Assembly: GCF_025376885.1 (NCBI RefSeq)
Contig: NZ_JAHUBR010000005.1
Coordinates: 62,001 to 126,000 of the forward strand
Length of the DNA: 64,000 nucleotides
Reading direction: 5' to 3'
Source of the DNA: Pseudoruegeria sp. SHC-113
GTDB taxonomy: Bacteria; Pseudomonadota; Alphaproteobacteria; Rhodobacterales; Rhodobacteraceae
Below, piece after piece: positions 45,234 to 54,521 of the stretch (its first letter is position 1; every line of letters starts with the position of its first letter). The position numbers were made by a program, and so were the translations under genes. A model generated the notes under the pieces. It had not been told where the DNA came from. It saw only the letters and a program-made list of their open reading frames with translations, and did no database searches.

Positions 45234-46922
45234 ATGGCAGAGGAGGCAGGCGGCGCGCGGCTGCTGGCGCGGGGGTTGAGCGTGCTCACAGCCCTTGGGG
45301 CCGCGCCGGGCGGGCTGAACTCGGCGCAGATTCAGGCGCGCACGGGGCTGGCGAAGGCGACGCTCTCGCGCATCCTCGCCACGTTGCGGGAGGCCGGGTT
45401 TGTGCGGCTGGGGGCGGATGGGCGGCGCTACACGCTGGGGCCGCAGCTTTTCGATCTGACGGCGGCGGCGCAGCCGGATCTGGCGCAGCGCGTGATCTTC
45501 CGTGCTGAAACCCAGCGGCTCGCCGATCTGCTGGAGCGCCCGGTGCGGCATTGGCGGCTGGAGGGCGCAAGCCTGCAGGCCGAGGCGCTGATCCTGCCCT
45601 TCGGGATGGAGTCCGCGGGCGCGGCGGCGCAGGCGCAGGCGCCGCAGAAGATCGCGCTGGACCGCTCCGCCGCCGGCACCGCCGTGCTGGCCGCGATGCC
45701 GCCGGAACGGCTCGCGCGGCTGCTGCCGGATCTGCCGGAATATTCCGCGCGCAACAGCGATCTGTCGCTGCGGCTTGGCGTCTGTGCCGCCACCGGCTTT
45801 TCCACATGGGACACCGGCGAAAGCCGCCATGACATCGCCGCCGCCGTGATCGACGCCAGTGGCGCGCCGGTCGCCGCGCTTTGCGTTGCCAGCTTGCCCG
45901 GCGAGGTGAGCGAGGCCGAGCGCCACCGGATCGGGCGGCAGGTGGCGCTGGCGGCGCAGAAGGTCTCGATGGGGCGAAACCTGGGGCCGCGCAAACGCGA
46001 TGTGAAAACGCCTCTGCCCAAGCCCACCAAGGCCGCGCTGTCCGCCGAGATCGCCGTGATGGCGGGCGTGCCTGAGCCCGACAAGGTGGGCACGAGCCCG
46101 GCCTGGGACGCGCGCAGCCAGCGGCTGATCTGGGGCGACAGCCTTGGCGGTGCGCTGAACTGGCTGGCCCCCGGCGGGCAGGCGGGGCGGCTGCCTTTCG
46201 CCAGCCTGCCCGGCGCGGTGGTGCCCTTCTCCGGTGGGCGCGCCATCGTCGCCTCGCGGGATGGCATCGCCATCGTGGATTACCTGACAGGCCGCCGCCA
46301 CGCCCTGAGCCACCCGGAGCCCGAAGACCCTCTGCGCCGCTTCTCTGTCGCCCGCGTCGGCCCGGACGGGCGGCTCTGGGTCGGCACATTGCAGCCCGCC
46401 GCGCCGGAAAGCACGGCGGAGGGGCGGCTTTACGCCTTCGGGCAGGACGGTAAGATCGAGAAGATGCTCACGCTGGAACGCGGCGTGAAGGGGCTTTGCT
46501 GGAGCCCGGACGGGGCCTTCCTCTATCTCACCGAGGCGGGCTCCCAGACGATCCTGCGCTTCGAGATGACCCCGCGCAACCACCGCCCGGCCCACCCGCG
46601 CCGCTTTGCACGCCACACGGGCGCGGGCACGCCCAACGGGATCACGGTGGATGCCGAGGGCTGCCTCTGGGCGGCGATCTACGGCGGCTGGCAGATCCTG
46701 CGGTTTGATCCCTCAGGCCGCCTGATCGGCAGCATCGATCTGCCGGTGCCGCTGCCCACGGGCCTGTGCTTTTTCGGCCGGAGCCTGCAGGAGCTTTTCG
46801 TCACCAACTGCCGCATGCATGTGCCTGCCGAGATCCTCGACGTGGCAGGGCAGGCAGGGGTGCCTTTGCGGATTCGGGTGCAGGCGCAGGGGGTGGCGCA
46901 GCCGGAGTTTCGCATGCCGTGA
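45234..46922 (+). CDS. IclR-type regulator fused to an SMP-30/gluconolactonase-like domain
   Basis: 562 residues. Residues 1-75: IclR winged helix (LNSAQIQARTGLAKATLSRI). Residues ~85-245: a shortened IclR effector domain (ALDRSAAGTAVLAAMPPERL). Residues ~272-555: a six-bladed SMP-30 propeller (VGPDGRLWVGTL, CWSPDGAFLYLTEAG, VDAEGCLWAAIYGG). Aligned by eye to human SMP30, the metal ligands Glu18, Asn154 and Asp204 correspond to T287, K419 and N468, so the lactonase site looks dead; Arg101 is kept as R369. The propeller is therefore probably a ligand sensor. It precedes and likely controls the ABC and amidohydrolase genes downstream. Confidence 0.85.
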   Translation: MAEEAGGARLLARGLSVLTALGAAPGGLNSAQIQARTGLAKATLSRILATLREAGFVRLGADGRRYTLGPQLFDLTAAAQPDLAQRVIFRAETQRLADLLERPVRHWRLEGASLQAEALILPFGMESAGAAAQAQAPQKIALDRSAAGTAVLAAMPPERLARLLPDLPEYSARNSDLSLRLGVCAATGFSTWDTGESRHDIAAAVIDASGAPVAALCVASLPGEVSEAERHRIGRQVALAAQKVSMGRNLGPRKRDVKTPLPKPTKAALSAEIAVMAGVPEPDKVGTSPAWDARSQRLIWGDSLGGALNWLAPGGQAGRLPFASLPGAVVPFSGGRAIVASRDGIAIVDYLTGRRHALSHPEPEDPLRRFSVARVGPDGRLWVGTLQPAAPESTAEGRLYAFGQDGKIEKMLTLERGVKGLCWSPDGAFLYLTEAGSQTILRFEMTPRNHRPAHPRRFARHTGAGTPNGITVDAEGCLWAAIYGGWQILRFDPSGRLIGSIDLPVPLPTGLCFFGRSLQELFVTNCRMHVPAEILDVAGQAGVPLRIRVQAQGVAQPEFRMP

Positions 46923-47061
46923 CGCCCCCGCGCCGCCCGCGCGTTTCACTAGATGGAACAAAATTCACGCTCGCTTCTGCGCTTTGTGCAGCGGCGGTAC
47001 ACCTCGAAAAGACGGTGCCGGTTGGAGGAAGCCGCAACGCCGCAAACAGGGAGGAGACCCA

Positions 47062-48660
47062 ATGACCACAAGATTTGATCCGTTCCGGGCGCAGGCGGGG
47101 ACAGCCGCGCCCAAATCCGCAAAAGCGCGCCGGATGCTGGCCGCCGGGGCCTTTGCTCTGGCCCTGCCCTTGGCCGCGCCGCTGGCCGCGCAGGCCGAAA
47201 CCATCGCCATCGCGGCGCTGGTGGAGCCGCCCTCGCTCGATGTGGCCAACGCCTATAACGCCAACAGCCGCACCGTTCTGGGCAATGTCTTTGAAGGGCT
47301 CGTGGGCCGCGATGGTGCCACCAACGAATTCGTGCCCGAGCTCGCCACCGCCTGGGAGCAGATCGACGACAGCACCTGGCAGTTTACCTTACGCGACGGC
47401 GTGACTTTCCACGACGGCTCGCCCCTCACCGCCGCCGGTGTCGCCGAGGCGCTGGCTTATGTCTGGAGCAAGGACAACGGCTTCCAGATCCGCGCGCTTG
47501 GCGGGCCGGAGATGTCCTTTGAGGCCGTTTCGGACATGGTGGTGCAGGTGCAGACCGAAACCCCGGATCCGCTGCTGCTGACGCGCGTGTGGCAGACTTA
47601 CGTTCCGTCCGCTGAACATATCCGCAGCCACCCGGAGGAATGGGGGCAGGTGGCCGTGGGCACCGGGCCTTACAAGGTGAAGGACTGGACGCGCGGCACC
47701 TCGATCACGCTGGAGGACAACGAAAGCTGGTGGGGCAGCTCCGCCGCCGATGCCTATGGCGCGATTGATTTCACCGAGGCCACCTTCCTGTTCCGCCCCG
47801 AACCGGCTTCGCGCATCGCGGCGCTGCAGGCGGGCGAGGTGGATTTCTCCGAGCGCCTGCCGGGCGAGCTGTGCAAGGCCGCGCTGGCGGAGAACTGCAT
47901 CGAGAGCCCGGACACGACCTCGACCTACTTCCGGCTCGACAGCACCAACCCGGTGCTGGCCGATCACCGCATCCGCGAGGCGATGTCGCTCGCGGTAGAC
48001 CGCGAGACCATCGGTGAACTGCTTCTGGGCGGGGCCGCGCCCGCGACGATGATCGTCGGCCCGGCGTCGACGGGCTACAACCGCGATCTCGCGCCGCTGC
48101 CCTACGACATGGAGAAAGCCCGCGCGCTGGTGGAGGCCGCCAAGGCCGATGGCGTGCCGGTGGAGGCAACGCCGCTCAAGCTTGCCACCATGTCGGGCGG
48201 TTTCATCGGCAACGATCAGGTGATGGAGGTGATGCTGGAGCAACTCAAGCAGATCGGCATCACCAATGTGAGCGCCGAGGTGATGGAGCGCGGCCCGGCG
48301 TGGCAGGATGTGTTCATCCATGCGCCCAAGCCCACCGACCCGACCCGCGGGCTGATCGCGCTGCACAAGCACACCAACGATCCCTATGATTTCGCCTCCA
48401 CGGTGATGGCGTTTTACACCTGCGAGGGGCGGCTTTCGGTGGCCTGCAACCCCGAGATCGACGCCAAGATCGCCGCGGCTGTCTCGCTCGTGGGGGCGGA
48501 GCGTCAGGCGGCGCTCGCAGAGATCGCGGCGCTCACCTATCAGGATCTCTGGTACATCCCGCTGCACCACGAGGTGCGCTTTCACGGAATATCGGACAGG
48601 GTGAGCTTTGAGCCACCGCTGCATGCGGGCGTGCGCCTGACCGATATCAAGCTCAGGTAG
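47062..48660 (+). CDS. dppA: Peptide-type ABC transporter substrate-binding protein (family 5)
   Basis: 532 residues from ATG 47062 (GGGAGGAG upstream). An unusually long N-terminus precedes the signal sequence (core MLAAGAFALALPLAAPLAAQ, cut near A-ET). Family 5 features: ALVEPPSLDVANAYNANSRT, VGTGPYKVKDWTRGTSITLE and IREAMSLAVDRETIGELL. Relatives bind peptides, opines, glutathione or sugar oligomers; the lactonase-like regulator upstream makes a sugar acid or lactone derivative possible. Confidence 0.92.
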   Translation: MTTRFDPFRAQAGTAAPKSAKARRMLAAGAFALALPLAAPLAAQAETIAIAALVEPPSLDVANAYNANSRTVLGNVFEGLVGRDGATNEFVPELATAWEQIDDSTWQFTLRDGVTFHDGSPLTAAGVAEALAYVWSKDNGFQIRALGGPEMSFEAVSDMVVQVQTETPDPLLLTRVWQTYVPSAEHIRSHPEEWGQVAVGTGPYKVKDWTRGTSITLEDNESWWGSSAADAYGAIDFTEATFLFRPEPASRIAALQAGEVDFSERLPGELCKAALAENCIESPDTTSTYFRLDSTNPVLADHRIREAMSLAVDRETIGELLLGGAAPATMIVGPASTGYNRDLAPLPYDMEKARALVEAAKADGVPVEATPLKLATMSGGFIGNDQVMEVMLEQLKQIGITNVSAEVMERGPAWQDVFIHAPKPTDPTRGLIALHKHTNDPYDFASTVMAFYTCEGRLSVACNPEIDAKIAAAVSLVGAERQAALAEIAALTYQDLWYIPLHHEVRFHGISDRVSFEPPLHAGVRLTDIKLR

Positions 48661-48702
48661 GCTGCTGATCCTCCCCGGCTCCGGTCGCTTGCCTGAAACC
48701 AT

Positions 48703-48729
48703 CCCCCGCGCTCCTTCTGGGCGCGGGGG
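48703..48729 (+). other. Intercistronic stem-loop after the dppA-type gene
   Basis: CCCCCGCGC (48703-48711) pairs perfectly with GCGCGGGGG (48721-48729) around a nine-base loop in the 126-bp gap before the permease gene. No U-run. Confidence 0.6.
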
Positions 48730-48786
48730 AGCCCGACACCGCCCAAAAAGCCCCGCAACGGGCGCTTAGACCAAGAGGCCCCGACC

Positions 48787-49698
48787 GTGCAGACCTACAT
48801 CCTGCGGCGCCTGTTCCAATCCTGTTTCGTGGCCGCGGCCGTGCTGATCCTTGTCTTCTTCGTGGGCCATGTGATCGGCGATCCGGTGGAGCTGATGCTC
48901 CCGGCCGAAGCCTCTGACGAGCTGATCGCGGAGATGCGCGCGAAATTCGGCTTCGATCAGCCGCTGTCCGTCCAGTTCGTCGCCTTCCTGCAGCGGGTGG
49001 CTACCGGCTTTGGCGACAGCCTCTGGCAGAAGGCCCCGGCGCTGGAGATCGCGCTGCAGCGGATCGTGCCGACGCTCTACCTCACGATGACGGTGCTGGC
49101 GCTTTCGCTGCCGCTCGCCCTGCTGCTGGGCACGCTTGCCGCGTTCAACGCAGGCACATGGATCGACCGTGCGATCACCGTCTTCACGCTGGGCGGCATT
49201 TCCACGGTGGATTTCTGGCTCGGGCTTCTGCTGATCATCGTCTTCTCGCTCACGCTGGGCTGGTTCCCGACCTCCGGCTACGGCTCCTTCTCCCACGTGG
49301 TGCTGCCCGCGCTGGCGCTCTCCTACCGTTCGGTAGGGCGCATGGCGCAGATCACCCGCTCCGCGATGCTGGATGAATATGCCAAACCCTATATCCACGT
49401 GGCCCGCGCCAATGGCCTGCCGGAAACCACCGTCTTCGTGCATGCGCTGAAGAACGCCTCGATCCCGATCCTCACCATCGCGGGCGACGAGATGGCCATG
49501 CTGATGGGTGGCGCCATCGCGGTGGAGACCGTCTTCGCATGGCCCGGCATCGGGCGGCTGCTGGTGCAGGCCATCTATCACCGCGATCTGTTCCTGATCG
49601 AGGCCGTCGTCACCGTGATCGTCGTGGTGATCATCCTCGTGAACCTGCTGATCGACCTCGCCTACGCCTGGCTCGACCCGAAGCTGCGCTATGAGTGA
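48787..49698 (+). CDS. dppB: Peptide-type ABC transporter permease, DppB type
   Basis: 303 residues from GTG 48787, six predicted membrane segments, start TYILRRLFQSCFVAAAVLIL and EAA loop HVARANGLPETTVFVHALKN. It overlaps dppC by eight bases. Confidence 0.93.
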   Translation: MQTYILRRLFQSCFVAAAVLILVFFVGHVIGDPVELMLPAEASDELIAEMRAKFGFDQPLSVQFVAFLQRVATGFGDSLWQKAPALEIALQRIVPTLYLTMTVLALSLPLALLLGTLAAFNAGTWIDRAITVFTLGGISTVDFWLGLLLIIVFSLTLGWFPTSGYGSFSHVVLPALALSYRSVGRMAQITRSAMLDEYAKPYIHVARANGLPETTVFVHALKNASIPILTIAGDEMAMLMGGAIAVETVFAWPGIGRLLVQAIYHRDLFLIEAVVTVIVVVIILVNLLIDLAYAWLDPKLRYE

Positions 49699-50668
49699 GG
49701 CCGCCGCGATGACCCCACCCGTGACCGAGGCCGCCTCCGCCCTGCCGGACCGCCCTTCCGCCAGCCTTTACATGCGCGCGCTGCTGCGCGATCCGGTGAC
49801 ACTGGCCGCGCTTCTCTTCGTGCTGCTGCTGATCCTCTGCGCGGTGATGCCCGGCGTGCTTGCGCCCTATGATCCCACCGCGCAATCGCTGCGGATGCGC
49901 AACAGCCCGCCGCTCGCATGGCCCGCAGATGGCCCGGTGTACCTGCTCGGCTCCGATGCGCTTGGCCGGGACATCCTGAGCCGGATCATCTACTCGGCGC
50001 GGGTCTCGCTGCTGGTGGCGGTCTGCGGCGTGGCGGTCTCGGGCGCGATCGGCATCGCGGCGGGGGTGACAGCCGGAACCCTGCGCGGGCGCACCGATGA
50101 TGTGATCATGCGGCTGGCCGATCTGCAGCTGGGTTTTCCTTTCCTGATGCTGGCGCTGCTGGTGCTCTATGCGCTGGGGCCGAGCCTTGCCAATATCATC
50201 CTGATCTTCGCCATCGTGCGCTGGCCTGTCTACGCGCGGGTGTCGCGGGGGCTGGCGATGTCCTTGCGGGAAGCGCCCTACGTGGAGGCCGCGCGGGCGC
50301 TGGGGGCCAGCAACAGCTGGATCATCCGCCGCCATATCCTGCCCAATATGTCCTCGCCGCTGATCGTGCTGGCGACGATGGAAGTGGCCAAGCTGATCCT
50401 CGCCGAAGCCACGCTCAGCTTTCTGGGCCTTGGCATCCAGCCGCCGGAAAGCTCTTGGGGGCTGATGGTGGCGGCGGGGCGCGATTACGTTTCGCTGGCG
50501 TGGTGGCTCGTGGCCTTCCCCGGCATGGCGATCTTCCTCACCGCGCTTTCGGCCAACCTGCTCGCCGCATGGCTGCGCGCTGTCTCTGATCCGGTGCAGC
50601 GCTGGCGCTGGCTGTTGCCGCGCAAACCCGCCCAGTCCGACACGAACGCCCGGAAGGCCCGCACATGA
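49691..50668 (+). CDS. dppC: Peptide-type ABC transporter permease, DppC type
   Basis: 325 residues; the DppC-type YLLGSDALGRDILSRIIYSA stretch and EAA loop YVEAARALGASNSWIIRRHI are present, with six predicted membrane segments. It overlaps dppD by four bases. Confidence 0.93.
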   Translation: MSEAAAMTPPVTEAASALPDRPSASLYMRALLRDPVTLAALLFVLLLILCAVMPGVLAPYDPTAQSLRMRNSPPLAWPADGPVYLLGSDALGRDILSRIIYSARVSLLVAVCGVAVSGAIGIAAGVTAGTLRGRTDDVIMRLADLQLGFPFLMLALLVLYALGPSLANIILIFAIVRWPVYARVSRGLAMSLREAPYVEAARALGASNSWIIRRHILPNMSSPLIVLATMEVAKLILAEATLSFLGLGIQPPESSWGLMVAAGRDYVSLAWWLVAFPGMAIFLTALSANLLAAWLRAVSDPVQRWRWLLPRKPAQSDTNARKART

Positions 50669-51663
50669 CCCGCCCCGCCACATCCGAAACGCCGCCCCTG
50701 CTGGACGTGCAGAGCCTGCGCGTCACCTTTGCCACCGATCTGGGCCAGGTGGCCGCCGTCAACGGCGTGGACATGCGCCTAGAGCGCGGTGAAACACTGG
50801 TGGTGCTGGGCGAAAGCGGCTCGGGCAAGAGCGTCACGGCGCAGGCCATCCTCGGGGTGGTGCCGCAGCCTCCGGGGCAGGTCAGCGCCGCGCGGCTGAG
50901 CTTCGAGGGGCAGGATCTGCTTGCACTGCCCGCGCGGGACTATCGCGCGCTGCGGGGCCGGGATATGGCGCTGATCTTTCAGGACGCGCTCACCTCGCTC
51001 AACCCGCGTTTCACCATCGGCACGCAGATCGTGCAGATGCTGCGCCATCACCGCAAGCTCACGCGCGCGGCGGCCCGCGCCCGCGCCGAGGAGCTGCTTG
51101 CGCTCGTGGGTATCCCCGATCCGGCCGCCCGGCTGGAGGCCTACCCGCACCAGCTCTCGGGCGGAATGCGCCAGCGCGCGCTGATCGCCATGGCCGTGGC
51201 GCTGGACCCGCGCCTGCTGATCGCCGATGAGCCAACGACCGCGCTCGACGTGACGGTGCAGGCGCAGGTGCTGGACCTGATGCAGAGCCTGCAAGCGCGC
51301 GCCGGGATGGGGCTGATCCTGATCACCCATGATCTGGCCGTGGCCGAGCGCATCGCCGATCAGGTGCTGGTGATGTATGCTGGTGAGATCGTGGAGCAGG
51401 CCCCGAAAGATGCGCTCTTCGCCCGCCCGGCGCACCCCTACACGCAGGGGCTGATGAACTCGATGCCGGGCCACAGCCGTCTTGGCCAGAAGCTGACCCC
51501 GATCCCCGGCTCGCCGCCCGATCTGCGCGCGCTGCCATCGGGCTGCCCTTTCCGCACCCGCTGCAGCAAGGCGCAAGCCATCTGCGCGGCGGAAAAGCCT
51601 ACGCGCAAGGCGCTGTCCGCCACCCACAGCAGCCTCTGCCATTTCGCCGGAGACGCACCATGA
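50665..51663 (+). CDS. dppD: Peptide-type ABC transporter ATPase, DppD type
   Basis: 332 residues. Walker A GESGSGKSV, signature LSGGMRQRALIAMAVA, Walker B LLIADEPTTALD, and the terminal GCPFRTRCSKAQAIC cysteine region of oligo_HPY ATPases. It overlaps dppF by four bases. Confidence 0.95.
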   Translation: MTRPATSETPPLLDVQSLRVTFATDLGQVAAVNGVDMRLERGETLVVLGESGSGKSVTAQAILGVVPQPPGQVSAARLSFEGQDLLALPARDYRALRGRDMALIFQDALTSLNPRFTIGTQIVQMLRHHRKLTRAAARARAEELLALVGIPDPAARLEAYPHQLSGGMRQRALIAMAVALDPRLLIADEPTTALDVTVQAQVLDLMQSLQARAGMGLILITHDLAVAERIADQVLVMYAGEIVEQAPKDALFARPAHPYTQGLMNSMPGHSRLGQKLTPIPGSPPDLRALPSGCPFRTRCSKAQAICAAEKPTRKALSATHSSLCHFAGDAP

Positions 51664-52658
51664 CCGCCCCGCAAAAGCCTATGCCTGCCCCGGTGCTGTC
51701 GGTGCGCGATCTGAGCTGTCATTTCACCTCCCGCCGGGGGCCGTTCTATGCCCGGCAAACGCAGGTGGTGCGCGCGCTGCAGGCGGCGCGGTTCGACCTC
51801 TATCCGGGCCGAACGGTGGGGATCGTCGGAGAAAGCGGCTCCGGCAAATCCACGCTGGCGCGTTGCGTGATGAGGTTGGAGGTGCCCACCTCCGGGGAGA
51901 TCCTGTTTGACGGGCAGGATCTGGCCACGGCCAGCGCGCAGAGCCTGCGCCCGGTGCGGCGGCATATCCAGATGGTGTTTCAGGATCCCTGGGCCAGCCT
52001 CAACCCGCGCCACACCGTGGGGCAGATCCTGAGGGAGCCGTGGCAGATCCACGAAGGCGTTGTGCCGCAGGCGCAATGGGAGGCGCGGGTGGCGGAACTG
52101 CTGGAGCTTGTCGGTCTGAACCCGAGCTTCGCCCACCGCTACCCGAGCCAGTTTTCCGGCGGGCAGCGCCAGCGGGTGTCCATCGCGCGCGCGCTCGCGC
52201 TGGAGCCGCAGGTGCTGATCCTCGATGAGGCGGTCTCGGCGCTGGATGTTTCGGTGCAGGCGCAGATCCTGAACCTGCTGGCGGAACTGCAGGAGCGGCT
52301 GGGCATGGCCTATCTCTTCATTTCCCACGATCTGGGCGTGGTGCGTCACCTCTGCCATGAGATCGGCGTCATGTATCTGGGCCGGATCGTGGAACACGGC
52401 CCCACTGAGGCGATCTTCACCGCGCCGCGCCACCCCTACACGCAGGCGCTGCTCTCGGCGATGCCGGATGCGCCGGAAGCGGGCCGGATCCTGCTGGAAG
52501 GCGAAGTGCCCTCACCGCTCAATCCGCCCTCGGGCTGCGGCTTCCGCACCCGTTGCCCCAAGGCGAGCGCGGCCTGTGCGGCGGGCGTGCCACCGTTTGA
52601 GCCGGGCGAAACCGCCCCCCATCGCGCCGCCTGTTTCCACCCGGTTGCAAGGGCCTGA
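51660..52658 (+). CDS. dppF: Peptide-type ABC transporter ATPase, DppF type
   Basis: 332 residues. Walker A GESGSGKST, MVFQDPWASLNPRH, signature [16 protein letters not shown], Walker B VLILDEAVSALD, then GCGFRTRCPKASAAC. It is followed five bases later by the amidohydrolase gene, which appears to be part of the same operon. Confidence 0.95.
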   Translation: MTAPQKPMPAPVLSVRDLSCHFTSRRGPFYARQTQVVRALQAARFDLYPGRTVGIVGESGSGKSTLARCVMRLEVPTSGEILFDGQDLATASAQSLRPVRRHIQMVFQDPWASLNPRHTVGQILREPWQIHEGVVPQAQWEARVAELLELVGLNPSFAHRYPSQFSGGQRQRVSIARALALEPQVLILDEAVSALDVSVQAQILNLLAELQERLGMAYLFISHDLGVVRHLCHEIGVMYLGRIVEHGPTEAIFTAPRHPYTQALLSAMPDAPEAGRILLEGEVPSPLNPPSGCGFRTRCPKASAACAAGVPPFEPGETAPHRAACFHPVARA

Positions 52659-52663
52659 GCCCC

Positions 52664-53452
52664 GTGACGATCATCGACACCCATACCCATTTTCACGATC
52701 CCCAAGCGGCGGGCGATCTGCTCTGGCCCAGCCCCGGCGATGCCCATTACCGCACCTGCCTGCCCGCTACCTACCGCGCCGAGGTGGGCACGCGGCCCGT
52801 GGTGGCGATCGAAACCAGCCCCCGCCGCAAGGACGATCTGCGCCTGATGCGGCTGGCGGCCTCCGATCCGCTGATCTGCGCCTATGTTAGCAACCTTCAG
52901 CCGCTGGAGCCCGGTTTCGAGGCGCGGCTTACGGAGGCCAAGCAGGACGCCAAGTGGCGCGGCCTGCGCCTGCGCCCCATCGCCGCCTTCGATCTGGCCG
53001 CGCCGGGGCTGCTCGCGGCGCTCGACAGGCTCGACGGCCACGGCCATGTGGAGCTGGGCCTGCAGCACGCCGACAGCCTGGCCGCCCTGCGCGCCCTCTG
53101 CCTTGCGCTGCCCCACATCCGCTTCGTGCTGACCCATTGCGCACGCCCGGCGCAGGCGGGGGCGGGGAGCTATGACTACCGCCCCTTCGAGGGGCTCGAA
53201 AACCTCTACGTCAAGCTCTCACCGCCCAAGGAGGAGGACATGGCGCAGGCCCCCGTGCGTGTGCAGCTCGCGGGCCATGTGGCGCGGCTTGTCGGCACGC
53301 TGTCGCCAGCGCGGCTGATGTTTGGCTCCAACTGGCCCGTCGCGCCCAAACCGGCGGCCTTCGAGGGCTGGCTTGCGGGCGTTGTGTCAGACGCGGGCGG
53401 CGAAGTGGCGCAGGTCTATACCCATACGGCGCAGGATTTGTACCGGCCTTGA
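52664..53452 (+). CDS. Amidohydrolase-2 family metal-dependent hydrolase
   Basis: 262 residues from GTG 52664, a TIM-barrel amidohydrolase with the metal motif DTHTHFHD at the N-terminus, FVLTHCARP in the middle and LMFGSNWPVAPK near the end. The family includes sugar-lactone hydrolases (L-fuconolactonase, PDC lactonase) and decarboxylases. As the last gene of an operon controlled by a regulator with a lactonase-derived sensor, a lactone substrate is a reasonable guess. Confidence 0.88.
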   Translation: MTIIDTHTHFHDPQAAGDLLWPSPGDAHYRTCLPATYRAEVGTRPVVAIETSPRRKDDLRLMRLAASDPLICAYVSNLQPLEPGFEARLTEAKQDAKWRGLRLRPIAAFDLAAPGLLAALDRLDGHGHVELGLQHADSLAALRALCLALPHIRFVLTHCARPAQAGAGSYDYRPFEGLENLYVKLSPPKEEDMAQAPVRVQLAGHVARLVGTLSPARLMFGSNWPVAPKPAAFEGWLAGVVSDAGGEVAQVYTHTAQDLYRP

Positions 53453-53465
53453 ACTGATCAGGGGA

Positions 53466-54521
53466 TCAGATGGCGATAAGGTGATTGTCCCACGCCAGCG
53501 GATGCCGGATCGGCGCGCCTTCAGGCGGCACCACGAGGCCCGTGCCCGAGGTGGCGATGAAACCGCCCTTCGTGGCGGCCACGCCGCAGACATCCTCCAG
53601 CGCCGCTTCGCGGGTGAGCTCCGTGCCTGCGAACACTTGCAGACGCGCGCTGCGGGGCGAGGTCGTGGCCAGCGCGCCGCCGTCGGGCGTGATCGCGACG
53701 CTGCCCAGATAGCCCTGCATCTGGGGGATGGAAGCAGCGGGCGCAAAGCGCAGCTGGCCGGTTTCACGGGAATGCAGCCCCAGCAGCGGCAGCTCCGGCG
53801 CGTCGTCTCCCTGCCATTGCATGGCGAAGGCGACGGTGCCGCTGCTATCCACTGCAAGGTGGCGGATCGAGTTCTTCCGCTGCGCCGGTTCCAGCTCCAC
53901 CCGTTCCAGAAGCGTGCCGTCTGCTGAGAGATAGGTGAGGTTGGGGCGCATCGTGGGGATATTGAGCTTGAGACGGCCGGTGTCGGGGTGGGTCTCGATG
54001 CCGCCATTGGCCACCACCAGCGTCTTGCCATCTGGCAGGCGCTGGATGTCATGGGGGCCGGTGCCGCCGGAGGCGAATTCCCCCAGCCGTGCGTAGCCGT
54101 TTTCCGCATCCCAAATGCCGATCACGCCAAGCCCGGCGTCATAATCGTTCTCGGTGGTGAAGAGCCGCGTGCCATCGGCGGAGAAGGTGCCGTGGCCGTA
54201 GAAATGCCGCCCCTGCGGGGTCTCCAGCCGGGCCAAAGCGTCGCCGCTGACGCAATCGATCACGAGGGCATAGGTGCCGGGGCGGCGGGCGAAGGCGACG
54301 GCTTGCGCCAAATGCGGGTGCGCCGCCGCTGCGTGGCCGCGCTCGGGCAGGGGCAGGGTGAAGGCAATCTCCCCCCGCGCCGTGAGGCCACACAGGTGGT
54401 ACGCGCCATCGGGCGCGCGGGCGGCGGAAAGGAAGGCCGCGCCGCCGGCCTCGGCCCATGTGGCGCGGGGCAGGGCGCTGGTGGCGATCAGCCCGGCAAG
54501 GAAGGCGCGGCGGCTGGCCAT
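53466..54521 (-). CDS. DUF1513 protein of the iron-associated imelysin operon, Tat-exported
   Basis: 351 residues with a twin-arginine-type signal (SRRAFLAGLIATSALPRATW). The rest looks like a beta-propeller (GHGTFSADGTRLFTTENDYD, GGTGPHDIQRLPDGKTLVVA), as in DUF1513 proteins found beside imelysin genes. It starts on the last base of the second imelysin gene's stop codon and is the last gene of the operon. Molecular function is not established; a role in periplasmic iron handling is inferred from context. Confidence 0.88.
   Translation of the reverse strand: MASRRAFLAGLIATSALPRATWAEAGGAAFLSAARAPDGAYHLCGLTARGEIAFTLPLPERGHAAAAHPHLAQAVAFARRPGTYALVIDCVSGDALARLETPQGRHFYGHGTFSADGTRLFTTENDYDAGLGVIGIWDAENGYARLGEFASGGTGPHDIQRLPDGKTLVVANGGIETHPDTGRLKLNIPTMRPNLTYLSADGTLLERVELEPAQRKNSIRHLAVDSSGTVAFAMQWQGDDAPELPLLGLHSRETGQLRFAPAASIPQMQGYLGSVAITPDGGALATTSPRSARLQVFAGTELTREAALEDVCGVAATKGGFIATSGTGLVVPPEGAPIRHPLAWDNHLIAI

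Noticed and set aside
44238-46616. Minus-strand frame of nearly 800 codons across the DUF475 and IclR genes
   Set aside because: It is out of frame with both real genes, is compositionally biased and has no domain.
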